A DNA stretch of 31,866 nucleotides from Paulinella micropora (taxonomy: Eukaryota > Cercozoa > Imbricatea > Euglyphida): contig BJOX01000170.1 of the NCBI GenBank assembly GCA_009731375.1, forward strand, positions 342,125 through 373,990, written 5' to 3'. Under the pieces are notes generated by a model that saw only the letters and a program-made list of their open reading frames with translations, did no database searches and was not told the DNA's origin. Position 1 is the stretch's first letter. Each line of letters opens with the position of its first letter. Shown here piece by piece: positions 18,366 through 29,303 of this stretch. Position numbers and translations under genes: made by a program.

Positions 18366-18694
18366 GATTTCCATAATTCTGGCAAGAGATAGTGTTTTAC
18401 AGCTGAACTTGGAGCGAGATAATCTGTGAAGGGCCGGACGTCCGACTCATGATCACCTCCTTACCGGGAAGCCTAAGGTGACTTACATGTTTTACTAAGT
18501 TAGTCAAAATCGGTACCGAAAACTTGAACTTGAAAAAAAAAACTAGTGAGTAGCGGTTGAGTGACTTTCACTTATTAATATCATAGTTTTCCGTGACTAA
18601 AACCGTGGCACAGTTTAAGTCACTTCCCGGTAAGATATGACGTCCGGACCTTCAAAGGCTCCGGTCGCTTCAGCATCTCTTGAATTATGGAAAT
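18366..18694. repeat. Degenerate foldback element
   Basis: Three blocks recur in inverted order: GATTTCCATAATTC (18366 on) with GAATTATGGAAAT (18682-18694); AAGGGCCGGACGTC (18429-18442) with GACGTCCGGACCTT (18639-18652); and TTACCGGGAAG followed by GTGACTT (18461-18484) with AAGTCACTTCCCGGTAA (18617-18633). The arms are broken by small indels and the centre is about 130 bp. An old MITE-like or foldback insertion is the simplest reading. Confidence 0.75.
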
Positions 18695-19006
18695 ACAGCT
18701 GGCAGCCAAGTACTCCGACCTCTACTACAATAACTTGAAAAGTGTTTGCGTAACTTATAAATATTAATAATATTAATATATAATAATAACAATAATAATA
18801 GTGCTTCTCTGTCAATGGCTGATGCATTTCTGCACATGCGCCTCCATCGTCTCACCCGTGAGGGGAGTACGAAGAATTGACGATAAGCTCTAATGACACC
18901 CCCGCAAGGGCAGTTCCAACACTTCCAGACGGGCCGGTATGTTCAATGAAAATACTGGTCCAGAAATAGACCGGTATGTTCAATGAAAATACTGGTGGCA
19001 CCGACG

Positions 19007-19017
19007 GGAATCGAACT
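19007..19017 (-). promoter_or_regulatory. SINE Pol III B box
   Basis: AGTTCGATTCC on the - strand differs from the B-box consensus GGTTCGANTCC at one position and has normal tRNA-like spacing from the A box. Confidence 0.75.
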
Positions 19018-19046
19018 GGCGACAGGGCCCAGATGGTAGAACTTGA

Positions 19047-19057
19047 CCACTGGGCTA
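19047..19057 (-). promoter_or_regulatory. SINE Pol III A box
   Basis: TAGCCCAGTGG on the - strand matches the A-box consensus TRGYNNANNGG. It lies 11 bases inside the SINE 5' end, at the normal tRNA position. Confidence 0.75.
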
Positions 19058-19068
19058 TCACGGTGTCC

Positions 19069-19318
<250 letters not shown>

Positions 19319-19780
19319 AATTATATTTTAAAAAAAACTTGAAAAAACTTCAAAAAAAAACTTAAAAAACAAAAAACAAAAAACAACTTAGTATTAATAT
19401 ATATATATATCATTTTCTGTTGAGAAATGGTACAATATTAATAATTTTATTGATATTGAAAAGTGTGACCTGGGACACAAATGTGATTCAGGGACACAAC
19501 TGTGTCTCATGACAGGATAGGGTGAACAGGTGACACAAGTTCTGTTTTGATTGAATACTTACCACTCATCGTACTTTATGTGAGTGGGAGCCCAGCGAAG
19601 AGATAAATTGGAAGACTCCAGTATCAAGAAATACAAAGTGATATAATAACAGCTCAAGTTTTTCACCAAAATTCATGAAAGCCCTGCAAAAATCTTTTAT
19701 TTACAAATGCAAACTGACTAATGATAGCACAGCATTATCATATCTAAATACTGAGTGTGTGTGTGTGTGTGTGTGTGCGT

Positions 19781-19835
<55 letters not shown>

Positions 19836-19841
19836 GTCTTT
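19319..19841. other. Downstream flank of bud23 with GT and GA satellites
   Basis: A-rich sequence (19325-19385), TA repeats, unique DNA, then (GT)n at 19755-19780 and (GA)n at 19784-19832 next to the bud23 stop. On the - strand an AATAAA occurs at 19451-19446, about 390 nt after the stop, and could be a polyadenylation signal. No other gene is seen. Confidence 0.4.
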
Positions 19842-19903
19842 TCAGAACTTGGGATTGGAGCGCTTCCGCCCCGTGTACTTGGAATCTTCCTTCACCGCCT
19901 TGC
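19842..19903 (-). CDS. bud23: BUD23 terminal exon (exon H)
   Basis: 62 nt after the acceptor ACACATAG. GC completes a Gly codon with the previous exon, then the frame reads KAVKEDSKYTGRKRSNPKF and TGA (19844-19842). DSKYTGRKR followed by a short basic end and a terminal Phe is the C-terminal signature of BUD23 (WBSCR22/MERM1). That enzyme, with TRM112, methylates a guanine N7 in 18S rRNA during small-subunit maturation (established for yeast and human). The tail lies outside the methyltransferase fold and is basic. The frame end and the phase match to exon G make this a secure anchor for the gene. Confidence 0.9.
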
Positions 19904-19986
19904 CTATGTGTATATATAAGTTTCTATGTATGATAAATATGTAGGTACATGATAGAACTCAACCCCCCCCCCCCCCNNNNNNNNNN

Positions 19987-20210
19987 TAGCATGTATGTAT
20001 GTATGTATGTATGTATGTATGATGTATGTAATGTATGTAATGTATGTTATGTACGTTATGTATGTCATGTATGTACGTACGTACGTACGTACGTACGTAT
20101 GTATGTATGTATGTATGCATGTATGTATGTATGTATGTATTTATGTATGTACTAGTGTATGTATGTATGTCTGTATGTATGCATGTATGTTTGTATGTAT
20201 AAACTATTTG
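19987..20210. repeat. (TATG)n/(TACG)n microsatellite
   Basis: ATGT/ACGT tetranucleotide repeats beside a C run and a 10-N gap (19977-19986), inside the last intron of bud23. No gene. Confidence 0.95.
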
Positions 20211-20269
20211 CTTACCTTGCATGCGATATCGTTCTTTTTTCTGCCTGACCCACGCCTAAATAGATACAA

Positions 20270-20274
20270 AAAAG

Positions 20275-20313
<39 letters not shown>

Positions 20314-20415
20314 GAGATAGAGAGATAGATAGATAGATAGAAAAGAAAGAAAAAAAGAAAGAAAGAAAGAAAGAAAGAAAGCAAGCAAGCAAGCAAGCAA
20401 GCAAACAAGAAAAAA

Positions 20416-20465
<50 letters not shown>

Positions 20466-20640
20466 CGAGAGACCCACCCACACACCCACCCAACCACCCA
20501 CCCACCCACACACCCACACAAACACAAACACACACACACACAAACACACACACATATATATATATTATAATATATTATATATATATATGTAACATATATA
20601 TATAATATGTATATACATATATATTATATATATATAAACA
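20270..20640. repeat. GATA, GAAA, GCAA and CA/CCCA microsatellites with TA repeats
   Basis: A patchwork of GATA, GAAA, AAGC, GA, ACCC, CA and TA repeats in the last intron of bud23, between exons G and H. Open frames of the YLSI type are satellite translations. Confidence 0.95.
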
Positions 20641-20643
20641 CAC

Positions 20644-20696
20644 CTTGTTCTTGACTGAGCCTCTCGATCTGGCCAGCTTCTTTTTCAATTTTGAAC
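20644..20696 (-). CDS. bud23: BUD23 exon G
   Basis: 53 nt between the acceptor TTTATATTTAAG and the donor G|GTGTGT. The first G completes an Arg codon with exon F, then FKIEKEAGQIERLSQEQ. The last G joins GC of exon H to give Gly, so the protein runs ...SQEQ-G-KAV. In BUD23 this position holds the Lys/Glu/Arg-rich helix just before the YTGRKR end. Four partial copies of its acceptor side lie upstream on the - strand at 20852-20877, 21116-21146, 21424-21462 and 21703-21733, each embedded in GATA satellite. Confidence 0.85.
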
Positions 20697-20775
20697 CTTA
20701 AATATAAACATATAAATATATATGTATATATGTATGTATGTATATATATATATAATACATACATACATGCATACA

Positions 20776-20810
<35 letters not shown>

Positions 20811-20851
20811 GTATATTCTAAATATATGTATATATATATATTATATATATA

Positions 20852-22360
<1,509 letters not shown>

Positions 22361-22538
22361 TTTACATACCTATAAGAAATTTAAACAAGAAAGGAGATAA
22401 AGTAGACTAGACAGATATATGCATGTATGTATTGTATGTATGTATGTATGTATGTATGTATGTATATGTATATGTATATGTATATGGAAATGTATATGCG
22501 TGTATGTATGTATGTATGTATGTATGTATATGAATGTA

Positions 22539-22661
22539 CCTATGTTTGTTTCTTCCTCTTCGCGTTTTTCTGACCTCTGCATTACAAAAAAATACATACA
22601 TACATACATACATACATACATACATACTGTTTGTTTCTTCCTCTTCGACTGCTTCTAACCC
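22539..22661 (-). repeat. bud23: Extra copies of BUD23 exon E
   Basis: Copy 2 (22628-22661) has the same acceptor, 34 open nucleotides (GLEAVEEEETN) and donor GTATGT. Copy 3 (22539-22576) has the acceptor and RSEKREEEETN, but its donor has changed to TAGGTACAT. Because 34 is not divisible by three, including two copies would shift the frame, so copies 1 and 2 could only be used one at a time. Confidence 0.75.
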
Positions 22662-22720
22662 CTGCATTACAAAAAAATACATACATACATACATACATAC
22701 ATACATACATACATACATAC

Positions 22721-22754
22721 TGTTTGGATCTTCCTCTTCGTCTCCTTCTGACCC
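22721..22754 (-). CDS. bud23: BUD23 exon E, copy 1 (34 nt, acidic)
   Basis: Acceptor TTTTTTTGTAATGCAG, then 34 nt encoding GSEGDEEEDPN plus one base, then the donor GTATGTATG, which is the first unit of the adjoining TATG satellite. Entry in phase 0 fits exon D and exit in phase 1 fits exon F. An acidic disordered segment at this place is common in BUD23 tails. It is the first E copy met in transcription order. Confidence 0.8.
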
Positions 22755-22941
22755 CTGCATTACAAAAAAATACATACATACATACATACATACATACATA
22801 CATGCCAAAAAAATACACAAACAAAACAAAGTATGCTATGTTGTATAGTTAGTAAATAAAGAAATAAGAAACCAAACCTGAATAATTATTAGTTGCTACC
22901 CCTACAGTGCATACATACTAGGACAATTAAGCAGCTAGCCA

Positions 22942-23000
22942 CAAATTTGACGTGTGAGCCGTGAGCCGGGCCGGCGAGCCTGCAAAACACGGCAAATTTG
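22942..23000. repeat. Foldback with 14-bp arms and GGGCCGGC centre
   Basis: CAAATTTGACGTGT (22942-22955) pairs with 22987-23000 with one mismatch. Same family as 28375-28436. The surrounding 22806-23160 is otherwise unique AT-rich DNA in which I see no exon. Confidence 0.75.
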
Positions 23001-23174
23001 GCGCGCCGCATATGCAGTTTTATCGGCAACCTGCCCACCTTTTGTGGAGGTGAGCCGATAAATGAACAAAAATGAAGCATAGGATATTTTAGTGAGTAAA
23101 ATCAAGAAGTAAGAAGTCAGCCATGACAAATCAGTAGATGTTATCGTATACAGGCGTATACGATGTTTATTTTG

Positions 23175-23382
<208 letters not shown>

Positions 23383-23394
23383 CTATGAGTCACA

Positions 23395-23816
23395 TGCCGA
23401 AATAGCGACGGGAAGCACAATCCTGTTCCCTCAGGGTGCCCTTTCTCGCTTGTTGAGCCCGGAATAAAACCCACAGTGCTCTGTCGGTTTATACTAGACT
23501 GTCGAACAGTCTCGAAACTCCATCTGCTTACTGGGTCCTCTGTAATGGAGGTGGGAGCTCGTTCTGCAAGGGGCGCTTATGGAACGAGCCCTGGCCCCGC
23601 CTGGTACTAGGGAGCTTTGGTATCGCCTGTATCAGTCCCTTCCGTGCAAACATCACGGCTTAGCTGGGCATCGAGTTAATACTTTACCCACAGACTTCCT
23701 TGGTTGACGAAATCAGAAGCTCCTTTTTTCTGACATTAGTCGATATTTCATCTATCTATAAGTAAATAACATCAATAATAAATAGACATTACTATGTACA
23801 TTGAAGTGGTGAAAAC
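23395..23816. other. Complex intronic sequence, unidentified
   Basis: About 400 bp of moderately GC-rich unique DNA with local hairpins: GACTGTCGAACAGTC near 23498 and GCTCGTTC paired with GAACGAGC around 23560-23590. It could be the remnant of a dispersed element. No open frame or known RNA gene is supported. Confidence 0.4.
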
Positions 23817-23837
23817 ATGCCTAACTTTTTGACATTG

Positions 23838-23987
23838 TGCATGTATGTATGTATGTATGTATGCATGTATGTATGTATGTATCTATCTATCTATGTGTGT
23901 GTATGTATGTATGTATGTAGGTATGTATGTGTGTATGTATGTATGTATCTATGTGTGTGTATGTATGTTTGTATGTATGTATATATG

Positions 23988-24021
<34 letters not shown>

Positions 24022-24305
24022 TGTGTGTGTGTGTATGTATGTATGTATGTATGCATGCATGCATGCATGTATGTATGTATGTATGTATGTGTACATACGT
24101 ATGTATGTATGTATGTATGTATGTATATGTATGCATGTATGTATGTTATGTACGTATGTATGTATTTGTGCATGTATGTATGTGTGTATGTATGTATGCA
24201 TGTATGTATGTATGCATGTATGTGTGACTATGTATGTAGGTATGTATGTATGCATGCATGCATGCATGTATGTATGTATGTGTGTGTATGTATGTATGTA
24301 TGTCT
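23838..24305. repeat. (TATG)n/(CATG)n microsatellite
   Basis: About 470 bp of ATGT repeats with CATG, GTGT and CTAT interruptions. Open frames in both directions are satellite translations. Confidence 0.95.
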
Positions 24306-24351
24306 GATGTCTCATGTTGAACAAATTTTTCTCAATCAATTTTTGATAATA

Positions 24352-24530
24352 GTGAAAAAATTCGGCCAGAACAAATCATCCCGTAATAACGGTACATTTG
24401 TTATTCAAAGTTGCGAAGAATTTCGACCAGCCGGTAATTACGCTACATTTGTTGTCCACAAATAAAAGTTTAGCCCGAAATTCCCCGTATTTACGGTTGG
24501 CCGAAAGGTGAGGTGGCCGAAATTTTTCAC
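24352..24530. repeat. 179-bp foldback with CCGTAAT-type inner repeats
   Basis: GTGAAAAAATTCGGCCA (24352-24368) and its complement, one mismatch, at 24514-24530 bound the element. Inside, CCCGTAATAACGG, CCGGTAATTACG and CCCCGTATTTACGG recur, each itself palindromic. Looks like a small inverted-repeat element in a bud23 intron. Confidence 0.7.
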
Positions 24531-24549
24531 CCGACCTTATACTTCACAA

Positions 24550-24552
24550 CTG

Positions 24553-24592
<40 letters not shown>

Positions 24593-24603
24593 GAGGAGGA
24601 GGA

Positions 24604-24639
<36 letters not shown>

Positions 24640-24830
24640 NNNNNNNNNNCGCCTGTGTGTCATACGCTTTTGAATGATGGCTAAGGTTCTCATTCTCTAC
24701 AGCAACCCAGATTTTTCATACATACATACATACATACATAAAGACATACATACATACATACATACATACATATCTACCTACCTACATACATACATACATA
24801 CATACCTACATACATACATATATACATACA

Positions 24831-24906
<76 letters not shown>

Positions 24907-24963
24907 TTCAGGTGTCGGGTGGGAGAGTGCCACTACAGGCCGGGCTTTTCATACATACATACA

Positions 24964-24997
<34 letters not shown>

Positions 24998-25040
24998 CAT
25001 TTTCTATTCATCTATCTATTTATCTATCTATCTATTTATC

Positions 25041-25104
<64 letters not shown>

Positions 25105-25141
25105 ATGCCGCAAAGCCAGAAAGTGGCATCGCACCCACCAC

Positions 25142-25203
<62 letters not shown>

Positions 25204-25349
25204 AGTGGCACCGCACCCACCACCGGAATTTTTTTTCGGGGGGGGGGGGGGGGGGGGAAAAAGAAAGAAGGNNNNNNNNNNNNNNNNNNNNNNNNNNNNN
25301 NNNNNNNNNNNNNNNNNNNNNNNNNTGGGGGGGGGGGGGGGGGGGGGGG

Positions 25350-25421
<72 letters not shown>

Positions 25422-25440
25422 AAGTGTATGTATATATGTA
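24550..25440. repeat. GA/GGA/poly-G, CATA, CTAT and GATA satellites with two gaps
   Basis: (GA)n and (GGA)n lead into a G run of about 30 or more and a gap (24640-24649). CATA (24718-24825), CTAT (24830-24905), CATA (24947-24990), CTAT (25010-25200), a G run, a 54-base gap (25272-25325), a G run and GATA (25352-25420) follow. Islands of unique sequence (24905-24945, 25105-25140, 25202-25230) share GTGGCA and CGCACCCACCAC phrases but show no splice-bounded exon. Confidence 0.85.
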
Positions 25441-25499
25441 TGCATGTATGTATATCACCTGTTATGTGTCAACGTTATCCTCACCTTTCATGAAATGTA

Positions 25500-26070
25500 T
25501 TTATGTATGTATTTATGTATGTATGTATGTATGTATGTATGTATATATGTATATATGTATGTATGTATGTGTGCATGTATGCATGCATGCATGTATGCAT
25601 GTATGCATGTATGTATGTATGTATGTATGTATGTATGTATGCACGTATGTATGCATGCATGCATGCATGCATGTATGTATGTATGTATGTATGTATGCAT
25701 GCATGCATGCATGCATGTATGTATGTATGTATGTATGTATATTTGTATGCACGTATGCATGCATGCATGCATGCATGCATGTACGTATGCACGTATGCAT
25801 GCATGCATGCATGCATGCATGCATGTATGTATGTATGTGTGTATGTATGTATGTATGTATGCATGCATGCATGCATGCATGCATGTATGTATGTATGTAT
25901 GTATGTATGTGTGTATGTATGTGTGTATGTATGTATATATGCAATCACCTATTCCATTTCAAAGTTGTCCTCATCCACGTATGTATGTTTGTATGTATAT
26001 GTATGTCTTTATGTCTGTCTGTCTGTCTGTATGTATGTATGTATGTATGTATTATGTATGTATGTATGTA
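25500..26070. repeat. (TATG)n/(CATG)n microsatellite downstream of exon D
   Basis: ATGT and GCAT repeats interrupted by two islands that copy the donor side of exon D (25949-25979 here and 25459-25485 just before). Read on the - strand each island ends AG|GTGAT. Confidence 0.9.
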
Positions 26071-26079
26071 TCCAATCAC

Positions 26080-26136
26080 CTGCTCCCTTTCCTCATCCTC
26101 CATTGCATCTCCATCTTCCTCTTCCTCTCCCAACCC
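26080..26136 (-). CDS. bud23: BUD23 exon D (57 nt, acidic), complete copy
   Basis: Acceptor TATATAAGTAG, then 19 codons GLGEEEEDGDAMEDEEREQ and donor CAG|GTGATT. It is entered and left in phase 0, compatible with exons C and E. This is the only copy in the array with both edges intact. Adjacent satellite supplies the acceptor AG. A highly acidic segment between the methyltransferase fold and the basic end is usual for BUD23. Confidence 0.8.
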
Positions 26137-26199
26137 CTACTTATATATACATATATATATATATATATACATTCATGCATAAATATCAATACTATCATC

Positions 26200-27900
26200 G
26201 TCTTCCATTGCATCTCCATCCTCCTCTTCCTCTCCCAACCCCTATATACACATATCTACACATACATTCATACATACATATCAATACTATCATCGTCTTC
26301 CATTGCTTCTACATCCTCCTCTTCCTCCCAATTCCTACATACATACATATCTACACATACATTCATACATACATATCAATACTATCATCGTCTTGCATAG
26401 CTTCTACATCCTCCTCTTCCTCTCCCAACCCCTACATACATACATACATATATACATATACATTCATACATATATACACATACATTCATACATACATATC
26501 AATACTATCATCGTCTTCCATTGCTTCTCCATCCTCCTCTTCCTCTCCCAACCCCTACATACACATATCTACACATACATTCATACATACATATCAATAC
26601 TATCATCGTCTTGCATGACTTCTACATCCTGTCCTTCCTCTCCCAATCCCTACATACACAAATATCTACACATACATTCATACATACATATAAATACTAT
26701 CATCGTCTTGCATAGCTTCTAAATCCTCCTCTTCCTCTCCCAACCCCTACATACATACATACATATATACATATACATTCATACATGTATACACATGCAT
26801 TCATACATACATATCAATACTATCATCGTCTTCCATAGCATCTACATCCTCCTCTTCCTCTCCCAACCGCTATATACACACATATCTACACATACATTCA
26901 TACATACATATCAATACTATCATCGTCTTCCATTGCATCTCCATCCTCATCTTCCTCTCCCAACCCCTACATACACACATATCTACACATACTACATTCA
27001 TACATACATATCAATACTATGATCATATTCAATTGCTTCTCCATCCTCCTATTCCTCTCCCAACCCCTACATACACATATCTACACATACATTCATACAT
27101 ACATATCAATACTATCATTGTCTTCCATTGCTTCTACATCCTCCTCTTCCTCTCCTAACCCCTACATACACACATATCTACACATACATTCATACATACA
27201 TATCAATACTATCATCGTCTTCCATAGTTTCTACATCCTCTCTTCCTCTCCCAACCCCTACATACATACATACATATATACATATACATTCATACATATA
27301 TACACATACATTCATACATACATATCAATACTATATCATCATCTTCCATAGCATCTACACCCTCCTCTTCCTCTCCCAACCCCTACACATACATTTATAC
27401 ACATACATTCATACATACATATCAATACTATCATCGTCTTCCATAGCTTCTACATCCTCCTCTTCCTCTCCCAATCCCTACATACATACATACATATATA
27501 CATATACATTCATACATATATACACATACATTCATACATACATATCAATACTATCATCGTACATCCTCCTCTTCCTCTCCCAACCCCTACACATACATTT
27601 ATACACATACATTCATACATACATAGCAATACTATCATCGTTTTGCATGACTTCTACATCCTGTCCTTCCTCTCCCAATCCCTACATACACATATACATA
27701 TATACATATACATTTATACATATCTACACATACATTCATACATACATATCAATACTATCATCGTCTTCCCTGCACCTCCATCCCCAACTTCCTCTCCCAA
27801 CCCCTTAAATATATCACATATGTTCATACATACATATCAATTCTATTATTGTCTCCATTGCTTCTCCATCCTTCTCTTTCTCTCCCAACCCCTACGTAGG

Positions 27901-27936
<36 letters not shown>

Positions 27937-27941
27937 CAGAT

Positions 27942-27972
<31 letters not shown>

Positions 27973-28020
27973 TAGATAGAAAGAATTGCTTCTCCATCCT
28001 TCTCTTCCTCTCCCAACCCC
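26200..28020 (-). repeat. bud23: Array of about 18 partial copies of BUD23 exon D
   Basis: Units about 90-125 bp apart, near 26220, 26320, 26410, 26530, 26625, 26725, 26845, 26945, 27045, 27140, 27235, 27360, 27455, 27570, 27660, 27785, 27870 and 27995 (+ coordinates). On the - strand each has GTAG|GGGTTGGGAGAGGAAGAG and an acidic frame to about GEAMEDDDSID, then a TATG/TATA satellite. The acceptor side is kept, but the normal donor side is missing and replaced by GTATGT of the satellite, 59 nt in, which would change phase. Two isolated donor-side copies lie at 25949-25979 and 25459-25485 (both end AG|GTGAT). Confidence 0.8.
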
Positions 28021-28080
28021 TACGTAGGTAGATAGATAAATAGATAGATAGATAGATATAGATAGATAGATAGAGATAGA

Positions 28081-28118
<38 letters not shown>

Positions 28119-28141
28119 AACAGACAAACAGACAGATAGAT

Positions 28142-28188
<47 letters not shown>

Positions 28189-28250
28189 CAGATAGACAGA
28201 CAGACAGACAGACCGATAGACATACACACACACACACACACACACAGACA
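27900..28250. repeat. GATA/GACA and CA microsatellites between exons C and D
   Basis: GATA and GACA runs (27900-27980, 28027-28228) surround one exon D copy, followed by (CA)n at 28224-28247, which begins right at the exon C donor. Confidence 0.95.
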
Positions 28251-28259
28251 CAGACATAC

Positions 28260-28319
28260 CTTTGCATGCGCTGTTTTCGACTTCTTACGCTTAGGCTCAG
28301 GCAATCTCTCTTTGCTCAT
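28260..28319 (-). CDS. bud23: BUD23 exon C (60 nt, basic)
   Basis: Acceptor TATGTGGTTTAAG, then 20 codons [20 protein letters not shown] and the consensus donor AAG|GTATGT, which opens a CA satellite. Phase 0 at both ends. PKRKKSK resembles a nuclear localisation signal, fitting a nucleolar or nuclear ribosome-biogenesis factor. Single copy. The initial Met is internal in this model, not a start. Confidence 0.8.
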
Positions 28320-28374
28320 CTTAAACCACATACAAAACATAAATACAGACACGATTATATTCTGCCATTAGCCA

Positions 28375-28436
28375 CAATTTTCCACGTGTTTTGCGGGCGA
28401 GTCGGGCCGGCAAGCCCTGAAACACGTGGAAAATTG
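28375..28436. repeat. Foldback with 17-bp perfect arms
   Basis: CAATTTTCCACGTGTTT (28375-28391) and its exact complement (28420-28436) flank a GC-rich 28-nt centre containing GGGCCGGC. It shares the centre and the CAA-TTT-CGTG arm type with 22942-23000, so both belong to one foldback family lodged in bud23 introns. Confidence 0.85.
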
Positions 28437-28534
28437 GCGTCAGCCCGTAAACAACATGAAATTTTGGCGACCCGAAGACGAAGTCGTTTCGGTCACTTGA
28501 CCACATGATAAGGTGGTGACTGAGAAGTAAAATC

Positions 28535-28553
28535 TCTCTTGTCTCTCTCTCTT

Positions 28554-28616
<63 letters not shown>

Positions 28617-28751
28617 CTCTGTCTCTCTCTGTCTCTCTCCAGACCTCCCCAGCAAAGAGACATAGAAAGTCTCTCTTCTCTCTCTCTCTCTCTCCAGACC
28701 TCCCCAGCAAAGAGACATAGAAAGTCTCTCTCTCTCTCTCTCTCTCCCTCC

Positions 28752-28794
<43 letters not shown>

Positions 28795-28795
28795 G
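28535..28795. repeat. (CT)n microsatellite with exon B edge copies
   Basis: CT dinucleotide repeats with TCTG interruptions, broken by the two exon B edge copies. Lies in the exon B-C intron. Confidence 0.9.
28645..28725 (-). repeat. Two partial copies of the donor side of BUD23 exon B
   Basis: 28645-28670 and 28700-28725 repeat the last 25 nt of exon B (CTTTCTATGTCTCTTTGCTG, then GGGAG) together with GTCTGGAGAG and the GA satellite. They lack the 5' two thirds of the exon. They show the same edge-plus-satellite duplication pattern as exons D and G. Confidence 0.8.
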
Positions 28796-28797
28796 AC

Positions 28798-28868
28798 CTC
28801 CCCAGCAAAGAGACATAGAAAGTACTTCTTTGCCTTGGTACTGTTGGGATAGTCTACTACTAACCCAC
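28798..28868 (-). CDS. bud23: BUD23 exon B (71 nt)
   Basis: A strong acceptor (a long TTTC-rich tract ending TTTTGTCAG), then GT completes Gly with exon A. The frame reads GLVVDYPNSTKAKKYFLC and LFAGE to donor GAG|GTCTGG. VVDYPNS-KAKK-FL is a hallmark of BUD23, at the last strand of the methyltransferase fold. Phase 1 in, phase 0 out. The donor is not consensus beyond GT, and two further copies of this edge lie just downstream. Confidence 0.92.
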
Positions 28869-28904
28869 CTGACAAAAGAAAGAAGAAAGAAAAAAAACAA
28901 ATTA

Positions 28905-28956
28905 GCAAGTAGGTAGGTAGGTAGGCGGGGAGATGGACAAATAGATAGATAGATAT

Positions 28957-29006
<50 letters not shown>

Positions 29007-29026
29007 GGATAGATAGATAGATGGAC

Positions 29027-29070
<44 letters not shown>

Positions 29071-29074
29071 GGAC

Positions 29075-29141
<67 letters not shown>

Positions 29142-29145
29142 AAGA
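28905..29145. repeat. GATA microsatellite between exons A and B
   Basis: GTAG then GATA repeats with occasional GACA and GATG units, in the intron between the last exon A copy and exon B. Confidence 0.95.
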
Positions 29146-29154
29146 GATTCTTAC

Positions 29155-29252
29155 CAGAAAATCTGGCGCGCATGGCTGCTTGCGTAATTAGATAGATAGA
29201 TAGACAGATAGACAGATAAACAGAAAGACAGATAGATAGATAGATAGATAGG

Positions 29253-29303
<51 letters not shown>

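Larger units (their letters stand above)
18785..19068 (-). mobile_element. Full-length tRNA-derived SINE with ATT tail
   Basis: On the - strand the element starts with a 73-nt tRNA-like head (19068-18996) with an acceptor-like pair (CACCG at the 5' end, CGGTG at the 3' end). It has an A box TAGCCCAGTGG (19057-19047) and a B box AGTTCGATTCC (19017-19007, one mismatch to GGTTCGANTCC), the internal RNA polymerase III promoter. The body contains a 38-bp tandem duplication of a segment with ATGTTCAATGAAAATACTGG in + orientation (18937-18957 and 18975-18994). The tail near 18780-18800 is an ATT-type satellite. The copy at 1-192 belongs to the same family. Confidence 0.85.
22407..22805. repeat. TATG then CATA microsatellites around exon E copies
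   Basis: TATG repeats (22420-22530) and CATA repeats (22591-22627, 22678-22720, 22771-22803) alternate with the exon E copies. On the - strand the CATA runs read TATG and supply the donor GTATGT of each exon E. Confidence 0.9.

Noticed and set aside
23560-23595. Hairpin GCTCGTTC/GAACGAGC as a structured RNA gene
   Set aside because: Only an 8-bp stem; no tRNA, snRNA or rRNA signature around it.
24905-25230. Unique islands among satellites as further BUD23 exons
   Set aside because: No AG/GT-bounded open segment on the - strand with compatible phase; exon D already joins exon E in phase 0.
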